DNA of 64,000 nucleotides. Origin: Streptomyces fildesensis. Lineage in GTDB: Bacteria > Actinomycetota > Actinomycetes > Streptomycetales > Streptomycetaceae. This document shows, piece after piece, positions 32,197 through 40,469 of the stretch. The position numbers and the translations under genes are program-made. Under the pieces are notes generated by a model. It was not told where the DNA came from, ran no database searches, and worked only from the letters and a program-made list of their open reading frames with translations. The number at the start of each line of letters is the position of its first letter. Positions within the stretch are counted from its first letter, which is position 1. Location: NCBI RefSeq assembly GCF_016107395.1, contig NZ_JAAIKO010000030.1, positions 38,153 through 102,152 of the forward strand, read 5' to 3'.

Positions 32197-33090
32197 GTGA
32201 GCACGAATGCACAGCAGACGGCACGCAACGTCACGTTGCCGTCCTCGCTCGAAGAGGCGGTGGCGGCGCTCGCCGCCGCGCCCAGCGCCGTGCCCGTGGC
32301 CGGCGGCACCGACCTGATGGCGGCCGTCAACTCCGGGCTGCTGCGGCCGGCCGGGCTCGTCGGTCTGGGCCGGATCAGCGAGATCCGCGGCTGGCAGTAC
32401 GCCGACGGCCACGCCCTGCTCGGCGCGGGCCTCACCCACGCCCGGATGGGCCGCCCCGACTTCGCCGCGCTCATCCCGGCGCTCGCCGCCGCCGCCCGCG
32501 CGGCCGGACCACCGCAGATCCGCAACGCGGGCACCCTCGGCGGCAACATCGCCACGGCCGCGCCCACCGGCGACGCACTGCCGGTGCTGGCCGCGCTGGA
32601 GGCGAGCGTCATCCTGGCCGGCCCCGGGGGCAACCGGGAACTGCCGGTCAGCCATCTGCTGACCGGGATGGACCCGCTCCGCCCCGGCGAGCTCCTCGCT
32701 TTCGTGCGCGTACCGCTGCTGCACGCGCCGCAGACGTTCCTCAAGGCCACCGGCCGCACCGGCCCCGGCCGGGCGCTGGCCTCGGTCGCCGTCGTCCTGG
32801 ACCCCGCCCGGCGCGGGGTGCGCTGCGCGGTGGGCGCGGTGGCGCCCGTACCGCTGCGGCCGCTGGAGGCCGAGCGGTGGGTCGCGGGACTGATCGACTG
32901 GGACGGCGGCCGGCTGCTCGCCCCCGAGGCGTGCACGGCCTTCGGCGAGTACGTCGCCGGAGCGTGCATCCCGGACCCCGTGCCGGGGCCGGACGGGGCC
33001 GAGGCCGTCGAGCTGCCGCCCGCCGCCGTACAACTGCGCCGCACCGTGGCGGCGCTGGCCCGCCGAGCGCTCGGGAGGGCACTGGCATGA
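32197..33090 (+). CDS. Xanthine dehydrogenase family FAD-binding subunit
   Basis: A 297-residue FAD subunit (CoxM/XdhB type), first of three overlapping or close genes. The FAD motif VPVAGGTDLMAAVNSG is near the N-terminus, and GPPQIRNAGTLGGNIATAAPTGDALP is the second classic FAD/flavin segment. It passes electrons from the [2Fe-2S] subunit to the acceptor. GTG 32197 has GGGAAGGGG upstream. Its stop overlaps the start of the next gene by ATGA, so the two are translationally coupled. The 263-bp gap upstream holds the operon promoter, with TTGACC at 32099 as a possible -35. Confidence 0.92.
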   Translation: MSTNAQQTARNVTLPSSLEEAVAALAAAPSAVPVAGGTDLMAAVNSGLLRPAGLVGLGRISEIRGWQYADGHALLGAGLTHARMGRPDFAALIPALAAAARAAGPPQIRNAGTLGGNIATAAPTGDALPVLAALEASVILAGPGGNRELPVSHLLTGMDPLRPGELLAFVRVPLLHAPQTFLKATGRTGPGRALASVAVVLDPARRGVRCAVGAVAPVPLRPLEAERWVAGLIDWDGGRLLAPEACTAFGEYVAGACIPDPVPGPDGAEAVELPPAAVQLRRTVAALARRALGRALA

Positions 33091-34457
33091 CCGACCAGCC
33101 GCAGCCGCAGCCGGGCACCCCGCTCACCCCGGGCACCTGGCAGCCCGTGCCGGGCGGCGGGGACTACGACCCCGACCAGACCATGCACGTCTCCTTCGCG
33201 GCGATGCTGCCGCCGGTGGCCGACGCGGGCGACGCGGCGACCCAGTGGTCGATCCCGCTCGTCGCGGCCGACCCGGTGGAGGAGTCCGGCGAGTACTCCC
33301 TGGGCGCCGTCACGGACGGCTTCACCGCGCCGTGGGCCGGCCGGCACCCCGACGAGACGCACTCCCGGCCCGACGCGCCCGCCCCGCGGCCGTTCAGCGC
33401 CGGGCAGTTCGGCCAGGGCGCGGCGGCGACCGCGGCCCGGCCGCCGGCCGGTAACGCCGGGCACGACCTCAGCGCGCAGGCCGTCGCCGAGCACGGCGGC
33501 GAGCCGGCCGGACCGTACCCGCCGGCCGGCCACGGGCCCGGCGAGGACGCGCGGCCGCTGGACGCACAGGACCCGGCGGCCCGGCACCCGTACTTCGCCG
33601 AGCACCCGCCGTCCGCCACCGCCGGCGCGATGCCGCCCGCCGACGGGGCCGGGCACTGGAGCCTGCCGTTCGTCGCGGAGGACGCGGCGGACGAGTCCGG
33701 CGAGTACCCCGTGGGCGCCATGGGGGCGGTCCCCGGAGCCGAGTCCGTCGTGGTGACCGAGGACGACCAGGAGGCGGCGGAGAGCCCCTCCGACGGGCCC
33801 GTCGAGCACGCGGAGCACGCGGAGCACCCGGAGCAGACCGAAGCGGCGGCGGACGACGAGGAGCCGGCGCCCGAAGAGGCGCACAGCGAACACCCGCTCG
33901 CCTCCTACGTGCTGCGCGTCAACGGCGCCGACCGGCCGGTGACCGACGCCTGGCTCGGTGAGTCCCTGCTGTACGTCCTGCGGGAGCGGCTCGGCCTGGC
34001 CGGTGCGAAGGACGGCTGTGAGCAGGGCGAGTGCGGAGCCTGTTCCGTACAGGTCGACGGCCGGCTCGTCGCCTCGTGCCTGGTGCCGGCCGCGACCGCG
34101 GCGGGCAGCGAGGTCCGCACCGTCGAGGGGCTGTCCGACGACGGGCAGCCGTCCGACGTGCAGCGCGCGCTCGCCGAGTGCGGCGCCGTGCAGTGCGGCT
34201 TCTGCGTTCCCGGCCTCGCGATGACCGTTCACGACCTGCTGGAGGGCAACCACAAGCCCACCGAGCTGGAGACCCGCCAGGCCATCTGCGGCAACCTCTG
34301 CCGGTGCACCGGCTACCGGGGTGTGCTGGACGCCGTCCAGGACGTCGTGGCGTCCCGCGAGGCCACCGCCGCCGAGCACTCGGACCACACTGCCGACGGG
34401 GCGCGGATCCCGCACCAGGGCGGGCCGCACGGCAGCCACCCGGGAGGCACCGCGTGA
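33087..34457 (+). CDS. Xanthine dehydrogenase family [2Fe-2S] subunit with long N-terminal extension
   Basis: A 456-residue protein whose last about 185 residues are a normal two-cluster iron-sulfur subunit: CEQGECGACSV with a later Cys (plant-ferredoxin cluster) and CGFC ... CGNLCRCTGY (second cluster). The first about 265 residues are an extra acidic, Pro/Ala-rich region, absent from ordinary CoxS/XdhC proteins of 150-190 residues. It contains two related motifs, WSIPLVAADPVEESGEYSLG (about 54-73) and WSLPFVAEDAADESGEYPVG (about 191-210). The ATG overlaps the previous stop (ATGA). The extension has no signal peptide or membrane segment; a docking or assembly role is a guess. Confidence 0.88.
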   Translation: MTDQPQPQPGTPLTPGTWQPVPGGGDYDPDQTMHVSFAAMLPPVADAGDAATQWSIPLVAADPVEESGEYSLGAVTDGFTAPWAGRHPDETHSRPDAPAPRPFSAGQFGQGAAATAARPPAGNAGHDLSAQAVAEHGGEPAGPYPPAGHGPGEDARPLDAQDPAARHPYFAEHPPSATAGAMPPADGAGHWSLPFVAEDAADESGEYPVGAMGAVPGAESVVVTEDDQEAAESPSDGPVEHAEHAEHPEQTEAAADDEEPAPEEAHSEHPLASYVLRVNGADRPVTDAWLGESLLYVLRERLGLAGAKDGCEQGECGACSVQVDGRLVASCLVPAATAAGSEVRTVEGLSDDGQPSDVQRALAECGAVQCGFCVPGLAMTVHDLLEGNHKPTELETRQAICGNLCRCTGYRGVLDAVQDVVASREATAAEHSDHTADGARIPHQGGPHGSHPGGTA

Positions 34458-34551
34458 CCCGCCGTACGATCCCGGGCCGACGGCCGGAGCCGCGGCACAC
34501 GCGCCCGGCCGGCACGGGCGAACCCACCGGCAGCAGCGAGAGGGCAGCGGC

Positions 34552-36873
34552 ATGACTGGATCCGACGCGGCCACGGCGGTGCCCGCCCAGGCCACCCGGA
34601 CGCCCGCGGCGCCCGAACCGGTGCTCCACGGACTGGGCGTCTCCGTGCGGCCCGTGGACACCCTCGCGAAGGCGCAGGGGACGTTCCCGTACGCGGCCGA
34701 CCTGTGGGCCGAGGGATTGCTGTGGGCCTCGGTGCTGCGCTCCCCGTACCCGCACGCGCGCATCGTCCGCATCGACACGTCGGAAGCCACCTCGATGCCC
34801 GGCGTCCGGGCCGTCGTCACGCACGAGGACGTGCCGGGTGACGCCATGCACGGCCGCCGCGTCGCGGACCGGCCGGTCTTCGCCAAGGACATCGTCCGGC
34901 ACCACGGCGAGCCGATCGCCGCCGTCGCCGCCGACCACCCCGACACCGCGCGGCTGGCCGCCGCGGCGATCCTCGTCGAGTACGAGGTGCTGGAGCCGGT
35001 CACCGACCCGGAGAAGGCGTTCGCCGCCGAGCCGCTGCACCCCGACGGCAACCTGATCCGCCACATCCCGCTGCGCTTCGGCGACCCCGACGTCATCGGC
35101 GACGTCATCGTCGAGGGCCTGTACCGGATCGGCCGGCAGGACCCGGCGCCCATCGGTGCCGAGGCCGGGCTCGCCGTGCCCCGCCCGGACGGCGGCGTCG
35201 AGCTGTACGTGGCCTCCACCGACCCGCACACCGACCGGGACCTGGCCGCCGCCTGCTTCGGTCTGGAGGCCGACCGGGTCAAGGTCGTCGTCACCGGCGT
35301 GCCCGGCGCGATGGGCGACCGCGAGGACTCCGGGATCCAGCTGCCGCTCGGGCTGCTCGCGCTGAAGACCGGCTGCCCGGTGAAGTTCGTGGCCACCCGC
35401 GAGGAGTCCTTCCTCGGCCACTCCCACCGTCACCCCACCCTGCTGCGCTACCGGCACCACGCCGACGCCGAGGGCCGGCTCGTCAAGGTCGAGGCGCAGG
35501 TGCTGCTCGACGCGGGCGCGTACGCCGACCACTCGTCGGAGGCGCTGGCCGCCGCCGTGGCGTTCGCCGCCGGCCCGTACGTCGTGCCGCACGTCTTCGT
35601 CGAGGGCTGGGCCGTCCGCACCAACAACCCGCCGTCGGGACACGTCCGCGGCGAGGGCGCGCTCCAGGTCTGCGCCGGGTACGAGGGCCAGATGGACAAG
35701 CTCGCGGCGAAGCTGGGCCTGGACCCGGCCGAGCTGCGGATGCGCAACGTCATGGCCACCGGCGACCTGCTGCCCACCGGCCAGACCGTCACCTGCCCGG
35801 CGCCCGTCGGCGAGCTCCTCAAGGCGGTCCGCGACGCGGACCTGCCGCCGTTGCCCGTCGACGAGGAGGAGTCGCAGTGGCTGCTCCCCGGCGGCCCCGA
35901 GGGCGCCGGAGAGCCGGGCGCGGTCCGGCGCGGGGTCGGCTACGCGCTCGGCATGGTGCACATGCTCGGCGCGGAGGGCACCGACGAGGTCTCCACCGCC
36001 ACCGTACGGATCCACGACGGCCGGGCCACCGTCATCTGCGCCGCCGTCGAGACCGGCCAGGGCTTCACGACGCTCGCCCGGCAGATCGTCCAGGACGTGC
36101 TCGGCGTCGAGGACGTCGGCGTGCTGGCCGCCGACACCGACCAGCCGCCGTCCGGGGCGGCCGCCCGAGGCCGGCACACCTGGGTGTCGGGCGGCGCGGT
36201 CGAACGGGCCGCCAAGATGGTGCGCACGCAGCTGCTGCAGCCGCTCGCGGCCAAGTTCGGGATGTCCGTCGAGCTGCTCACCATCGCCGACGGCAAGATC
36301 ACCTCGTACGACGGGGTGCTCAGCACGACCGTCGGCGAGGCGCTGGAGGGCAAGGAGCTGTGGGCCACCGCGCAGTGCCGCCCGCACCCCACCGACCGGC
36401 TGGACGACACCGGCCAGGGCGACGCGTTCGTCGGCCTCGCCTTCTGCGCGGTCCGCGCGGTCGTGGACGTGGACATCGAACTGGGCTCGGTACGGGTCGT
36501 GGAGATGGCCGTCGCGCAGGACGTCGGCCGGGTGCTGAACCCGCGCCAGGTCGCCGCCCGGATCGAGGCGGGCGTCACCCAGGGCGTCGGTCTCGCGCTC
36601 ATGGAGGACCTGCGGGCCCCCCGTGGCATCATCAAGCGGCCGAACCTCACCGGCTACTCCCTGCCGACCGCGCTCGACGCCCCGGACGTGCGCATCGTCA
36701 AACTCGTCGAGGAGCGCGACGTGCTGGCGCCCTTCGGCGCCAAGGCGGTCAGTGCGGTCCCGGTGGTGGTCTCGCCGGCCGCCGTCGCCGCCGCCGTGCG
36801 CGCCGCCACCGGCCGCCCCGTCAGCCGGCTGCCGATCCGCCCGCAGGCAGCGGTCGTCAAGCCGCAGTCCTGA
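34552..36873 (+). CDS. Xanthine dehydrogenase family molybdopterin-binding subunit, atypical active site
   Basis: A 773-residue large subunit of the CoxL/XdhA family. The N-terminal domain has GLGVSVRPVDTLAKAQGTFPYAADL, the cofactor segments include PGAMGDREDSGIQ, RGEGALQVCAGYEGQMDKLA, ETGQGFTTLARQ and ARIEAGVTQGVGLAL. Two usual active-site elements look altered: RGFGxPQ reads RGEGALQ (Glu368 for Phe), and the C-terminal GVGEP, which supplies the catalytic Glu, reads AVSAVP (about residues 732-737, Ala for Glu). It may thus have changed chemistry or another role. It lies 94 bp after the small subunit gene with AGAGGG before the ATG, and a perfect terminator follows. Confidence 0.9.
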   Translation: MTGSDAATAVPAQATRTPAAPEPVLHGLGVSVRPVDTLAKAQGTFPYAADLWAEGLLWASVLRSPYPHARIVRIDTSEATSMPGVRAVVTHEDVPGDAMHGRRVADRPVFAKDIVRHHGEPIAAVAADHPDTARLAAAAILVEYEVLEPVTDPEKAFAAEPLHPDGNLIRHIPLRFGDPDVIGDVIVEGLYRIGRQDPAPIGAEAGLAVPRPDGGVELYVASTDPHTDRDLAAACFGLEADRVKVVVTGVPGAMGDREDSGIQLPLGLLALKTGCPVKFVATREESFLGHSHRHPTLLRYRHHADAEGRLVKVEAQVLLDAGAYADHSSEALAAAVAFAAGPYVVPHVFVEGWAVRTNNPPSGHVRGEGALQVCAGYEGQMDKLAAKLGLDPAELRMRNVMATGDLLPTGQTVTCPAPVGELLKAVRDADLPPLPVDEEESQWLLPGGPEGAGEPGAVRRGVGYALGMVHMLGAEGTDEVSTATVRIHDGRATVICAAVETGQGFTTLARQIVQDVLGVEDVGVLAADTDQPPSGAAARGRHTWVSGGAVERAAKMVRTQLLQPLAAKFGMSVELLTIADGKITSYDGVLSTTVGEALEGKELWATAQCRPHPTDRLDDTGQGDAFVGLAFCAVRAVVDVDIELGSVRVVEMAVAQDVGRVLNPRQVAARIEAGVTQGVGLALMEDLRAPRGIIKRPNLTGYSLPTALDAPDVRIVKLVEERDVLAPFGAKAVSAVPVVVSPAAVAAAVRAATGRPVSRLPIRPQAAVVKPQS

Positions 36874-36914
36874 CCGGGACGGCGCCGGAGAACGGACACC
36901 ACAGCGGACAAACG

Positions 36915-36949
36915 GAAGGGCCCGGCAGCGATGCGCTGCCGGGCCCTTC
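36915..36949 (+). terminator. Terminator of the xanthine dehydrogenase-like operon
   Basis: A perfect 15-bp stem (GAAGGGCCCGGCAGC with its complement) and a GATGC loop, followed by GTCTTCC. It sits between the operon and the convergent tRNA gene. Confidence 0.9.
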
Positions 36950-36962
36950 GTCTTCCTCACGG

Positions 36963-37034
36963 AGGCCGTAGCGGGAATCGAACCCACGTGCCTCGCTTTG
37001 CAGGCGAGTCCCTAAACCACTCGGGCATACGGCC
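36963..37034 (-). tRNA. tRNA-Cys (anticodon GCA)
   Basis: The minus strand folds as a 72-nt tRNA: acceptor GGCCGTA pairs with TACGGCC, anticodon arm CTCGC-CTGCAAA-GCGAG with anticodon GCA, variable loop of four, and T-arm GTGGG-TTCGATT-CCCGC. The discriminator base is U, the main identity base of tRNA-Cys. CCA is not encoded. Confidence 0.97.
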
Positions 37035-37181
37035 GTGTCGGTGACATCACCGACGATAGGGCGCCGCCCCCGGGGCCGGTCAACGGTCCCGGCGGGCCCG
37101 CAACAGGACTGCCATACGCCGTTCATGAACCGAGGCGGGGGCCCGGGAACGGTGGCACGCCTAGGGCGTGTTGCGAGAGTC

Positions 37182-37868
37182 CCGCCGGGCCCACGACGCC
37201 TGGCACGCGTACCCGCCGCCGTGGGCGCCGCGCTCCTGGTCCCCGGCGTCCTGCGGCTGCTGCCGCGCGGGACGTTCCGGGCCGCCCGCGGACTGCCCGC
37301 GGTGATCCTGCTGCGCGGGGTCGCCGCCGGATCGTTCATCGGCGCGGAGAGCTTCATCCCGCTGATGCTGGTCACCGAGCGCGGCTATTCGGCCACCCTG
37401 GCCGGGCTCTCGCTCACCGGCGGCGGCCTGACCTGGGCGCTGGGATCGTATGTGCAGAGCCGCCCGCGGCTGCAGCCGCACCGCGAGCGGCTGATCAGGA
37501 TCGGCATGCTCCTGATGGCCGCCGCCGTCGCGGGACCGGCCCTCGCGCTCGCCCCGTCCGTGCCCGCCTGGATCGTCACCGTCTCCTGGATCGTCGGCGG
37601 CTTCGGCATGGGCCTGGTCATCTCCAGCGGCAGCGTCCTGCTCCTCAAACTCTCCCGCCCCGACGAGGCCGGCAGCAACTCCGCCTCCCTGCAGGTCTCC
37701 GACGCCCTCGGCAACATCGTCCTCGTCGGCGCCTCAGGAGTCCTGTTCACCGCCCTGGGCGGCGGCTCCGGCCACTCCGGAGCCTTCGTGGCCGTCTTCC
37801 TCTCGATGGCGGGCGTCGCCCTCCTGGGCGTCCTCGTGGCGGGCCGGTTGACGCCGAAGGCGGTCTGA
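37182..37868 (+). pseudogene. Truncated MFS transporter (C-terminal half only)
   Basis: The readable protein covers about 220 residues with six hydrophobic helices from GLPAVILLRGVAAGSFIGAE to the C-terminus, with LTGGGLTWALGSYVQSRPRL and SLQVSDALGNIVLVG. These correspond to the second half of a twelve-helix MFS exporter; the first six helices are missing. Just before the coding similarity starts, the sequence at about 37160-37215 (CTAGGGCGTGTTGCGAGAGT and after) is non-coding and looks to me like a short sequence dispersed in Streptomyces genomes, which suggests a deletion or recombination event. No ribosome site or convincing start exists. The frame itself is free of stops, so decay is recent or the loss was a clean deletion. 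Confidence 0.72.
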
Positions 37869-37875
37869 TCCGGTC

Positions 37876-37895
37876 GTGGTACCGAGTGGTACCAT
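37876..37895 (+). promoter_or_regulatory. Promoter and repeat operator of the toxin-antitoxin operon
   Basis: GTGGTACC occurs twice, at 37876-37883 and 37886-37893, exactly 10 bp apart, and each contains the palindrome GGTACC. The second copy overlaps TACCAT (37890-37895), a -10-like hexamer six bases before the antitoxin ATG. A ribbon-helix-helix antitoxin bound on one face of the helix here would block its own promoter. Confidence 0.6.
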
Positions 37896-37901
37896 GGCCT
37901 C

Positions 37902-38099
37902 ATGCCTGGACTGAATGTTCGTTTCACCGACGATGAGCTGGAAGCCCTGCGCGAGCGCGCGGAGGCGGAGTCGACGAGCATGCAGGTCATCGCGCATGAC
38001 GCGGTGGTGCGGGCGATCAGTGAGCGGGCGCGCCTCTTCGAGGCGGCGGCCACGCATGTCCTCCAGGCGAGCGAAGAGCTCAACCAGCGACTCGCGTGA
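37902..38099 (+). CDS. Ribbon-helix-helix antitoxin
   Basis: A 65-residue protein. The N-terminal LNVRFTDDELEALRERAEAESTSMQVIAHDAVVRAI matches a ribbon-helix-helix DNA-binding fold (short beta strand then two helices), and the rest should wrap the toxin. It overlaps the downstream Doc-type gene by four bases (GTGA), the usual antitoxin-toxin order. No Shine-Dalgarno precedes the ATG; a -10-like TACCAT six bases upstream suggests a leaderless message and self-repression through the GTGGTACC repeats. Confidence 0.85.
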   Translation: MPGLNVRFTDDELEALRERAEAESTSMQVIAHDAVVRAISERARLFEAAATHVLQASEELNQRLA

Positions 38100-38467
38100 C
38101 GTACTACCTGACGCTTCCCGAGATCCTGAACCTGGCGAAGCGCCTCGGTGCTGATGAGGTGCGGGACTACGGGCTGCTGGATTCCGCGCTCGCCCGGCCG
38201 AGGGCGACCGTGTTCGGCCAGGATGCCTATCCGGACATCTGGCACAAAGCTGCCGCCCTCATGGAGTCACTGGCTCGCAACCGCGCACTGGTCGACGGGA
38301 ACAAGCGGATCGCCTGGTATGCGACCTGGGTCTTCCTGCAGATCAACGGGCATACGCTGCGAGCGGGCTTCGACGTGGACGAGGCCGAGACCTTCGTGCT
38401 GAACGTCTGTCAGGGGGTGCTCGACGTGCCGAAGACCGCCGAGATCCTTCCCCGTTTCACCGGATGA
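38096..38467 (+). CDS. doc: Doc/Fic-type toxin with altered catalytic motif
   Basis: A 123-residue member of the death-on-curing (Doc) branch of the Fic fold. The N-terminus YYLTLPEILNLAKRLG and the motif region ARNRALVDGNKRIAWYATWVFL are typical. Doc toxins phosphorylate elongation factor Tu and use the His of HxFxxxNK. Here the position reads R63-A-L-V-D67-G-N-K-R: the His is Arg (codon CGC, one transition from CAC) and the Phe is Leu, while D67, N69, K70 and R71 remain. The toxin may be inactive or much weakened. GTG 38096 overlaps the antitoxin stop. Confidence 0.88.
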   Translation: MTYYLTLPEILNLAKRLGADEVRDYGLLDSALARPRATVFGQDAYPDIWHKAAALMESLARNRALVDGNKRIAWYATWVFLQINGHTLRAGFDVDEAETFVLNVCQGVLDVPKTAEILPRFTG

Positions 38468-38613
38468 GAGCCGGCACCCGGCGAGGCGAGCCCGGTCGCG
38501 GGACGCTCGGCGCGATGGCGTAGAACCGGGGTGACGGGCGTGCCGCAGGTACGCTTATGCGCTTGACGCTGTTGACGTCGACCGCCGCCGCTCCCGACCC
38601 CGCCCCGGAGACC

Positions 38614-40404
38614 GTGACTACTACCGCCGCCAGTGCCTCCCACCACCTTTCACCGGCCTTCCCGGGCCGTGCCCCCTGGGGCACCGCCGGAAAGCTGCGC
38701 GCCTGGCAGCAGGGGGCGCTCGACGAGTACATGCGGCTGCAGCCGCGCGACTTCCTGGCCGTGGCGACGCCCGGCGCCGGGAAGACCACGTTCGCGCTGA
38801 CGCTCGCCTCGTATCTGCTGCACAACCACCTGGTGCAGCAGATCACGGTGGTCGCGCCGACCGAGCACCTCAAGAAGCAGTGGGCGGAGGCGGCTGCGCG
38901 GATAGGGATCAGGCTCGATCCGGACTACAGCGCGGGCCCGGTCAGCAAGGAGTACCAAGGCGTCGCGGTGACCTACGCGGGCGTCGGGGTGCGGCCGATG
39001 CTGCACCGCAACCGCTGTGAGCAGCGCAAGACCTTGGTGATCCTGGACGAGATCCACCACGCCGGTGACTCCAAGTCCTGGGGCGAGGCGTGCTCCGAGG
39101 CGTTCGACCCGGCGACCCGGCGGCTCGCGCTGACCGGTACGCCGTTCCGCTCGGACACCAACCCGATCCCGTTCGTGGCGTATGAGGAGGGCAACGACGG
39201 GATCCGCCGCAGCTCGGCCGACTACACCTACGGCTACGGGAACGCGCTCGCGGACGGTGTCGTCCGCCCGGTGATATTCCTCTCCTACAGCGGCAACATG
39301 CGCTGGCGCACCAAGGCCGGCGACGAGATCGCCGCGCGGCTCGGCGAGCCGATGACCAAGGACGCCATCGGCCAGGCCTGGCGCACCGCGCTGGCGCCGA
39401 CCGGCGAGTGGATCCCCGCCGTGCTGAAGGCGGCCGACCAGCGGCTCACCGAGGTGCGCAGGAGCATCCCGGACGCGGGCGGGCTGGTGATCGCCACCGA
39501 CCAGGAGTCCGCGCGCGCCTACGCGAAGATCCTCAAGGACATCAGCGGCCACAAGGTGACCGTCGTGCTCTCCGACGAGAAGGCCGCGTCCAAGCGCATC
39601 GATGCCTTCACGCACTCCGAGGACCGCTGGATGGTCGCGGTGCGCATGGTGTCCGAGGGCGTGGACGTGCCGCGGCTCGCGGTGGGCGTCTACGCGACGA
39701 CGATCTCGACGCCGCTGTTCTTCGCGCAGGCGGTGGGCCGTTTCGTCCGGTCCCGCAGGCGTGGCGAGACCGCGTCCGTCTTCGTGCCGACCATCCCGAT
39801 GCTGCTCGACTTCGCCAACGAGATGGAGGTCGAGCGGGACCACGTCCTGGACAAGCCCAAGAAGGCCGGCGACGAGGAGAATCCGTTCGCCGAGGAGGAT
39901 CAGCTGCTGGCCGACGCCGAGAAGCTGGAGGACGAGGAGACCGAGGAGCAGCTGCCCTTCGAGGCGCTGGAGTCCGACGCCGTCTTCGACCGGGTGCTGT
40001 ACGACGGCGCCGAGTTCGGCATGCAGGCGCACCCGGGGAGCGAGGAGGAGCAGGACTACCTCGGCATCCCGGGACTGCTGGAGCCCGACCAGGTGCAGAT
40101 GCTGCTGCAGAAGCGGCAGACCCGGCAGATCGCGCACAGCCGGCAGAAGCCCGCGGACCAGGCCGACCTCATCGAGCTGCCGGCCGAGCGGCGCCCCATC
40201 GTCACGCACAAGCAGCTGCTGGAGTTGCGCAAGTCGCTGAACACGCTGGTGTCGGCGTACACCCACCAGAGCGGCAAGCCGCACGGCGTCATCCACAACG
40301 AGCTGCGCCGGGTGTGCGGTGGCCCGCCGAGCGCCGAGGCGACGGCCGGGCAGCTGAACGAGCGGATCAAGAAGGTCCGGGAGTGGGCCACGAAGATGCG
40401 CTGA
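38614..40404 (+). CDS. DEAD/DEAH-box superfamily 2 helicase
   Basis: A 596-residue helicase. Motif I ATPGAGKTTF is near residue 50, motif II DEIHH near 145, motif III LTGTPFR, and the C-terminal RecA domain has VRMVSEGVDVPRLAVGVYAT and QAVGRFVRSR (motifs V and VI). An acidic insert rich in Glu/Asp (EEDQLLADAEKLEDEETEEQ) and a basic C-terminus follow. It resembles the ComFA/RadD-like or UvsW-like helicases that are conserved in Streptomyces; the substrate is unknown. GTG 38614 with GGAG upstream matches the usual MTTTAAS start; ATG 38557 would add 19 residues. It ends at a large palindromic terminator. Confidence 0.9.
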   Translation: MTTTAASASHHLSPAFPGRAPWGTAGKLRAWQQGALDEYMRLQPRDFLAVATPGAGKTTFALTLASYLLHNHLVQQITVVAPTEHLKKQWAEAAARIGIRLDPDYSAGPVSKEYQGVAVTYAGVGVRPMLHRNRCEQRKTLVILDEIHHAGDSKSWGEACSEAFDPATRRLALTGTPFRSDTNPIPFVAYEEGNDGIRRSSADYTYGYGNALADGVVRPVIFLSYSGNMRWRTKAGDEIAARLGEPMTKDAIGQAWRTALAPTGEWIPAVLKAADQRLTEVRRSIPDAGGLVIATDQESARAYAKILKDISGHKVTVVLSDEKAASKRIDAFTHSEDRWMVAVRMVSEGVDVPRLAVGVYATTISTPLFFAQAVGRFVRSRRRGETASVFVPTIPMLLDFANEMEVERDHVLDKPKKAGDEENPFAEEDQLLADAEKLEDEETEEQLPFEALESDAVFDRVLYDGAEFGMQAHPGSEEEQDYLGIPGLLEPDQVQMLLQKRQTRQIAHSRQKPADQADLIELPAERRPIVTHKQLLELRKSLNTLVSAYTHQSGKPHGVIHNELRRVCGGPPSAEATAGQLNERIKKVREWATKMR

Positions 40405-40416
40405 GCGCCGCCGCGA

Positions 40417-40450
40417 ACGGTCCCCGGAAGGCGCGCCTTCCGGGGACCGT
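40417..40450. terminator. Bidirectional palindromic terminator
   Basis: A perfect 34-bp palindrome (17 bp per arm, starting ACGGTCCCCGGAAGGCG) lies between the convergent helicase and secreted-protein genes. Confidence 0.9.
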
Positions 40451-40469
40451 TGTGCTCACCCGGCCGCTG

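Noticed and set aside
34455..34555. Possible small gene (GTG overlapping the small-subunit stop) in the 94-bp gap of the molybdo-enzyme operon
   Set aside because: The 33-residue Arg/Pro-rich product has no recognisable feature and is probably chance.
36963..38467. Integrated element at tRNA-Cys carrying the TA genes
   Set aside because: Integration normally uses the tRNA 3' end, which here faces the xanthine-dehydrogenase operon; no integrase or repeated tRNA fragment is visible on the other side.
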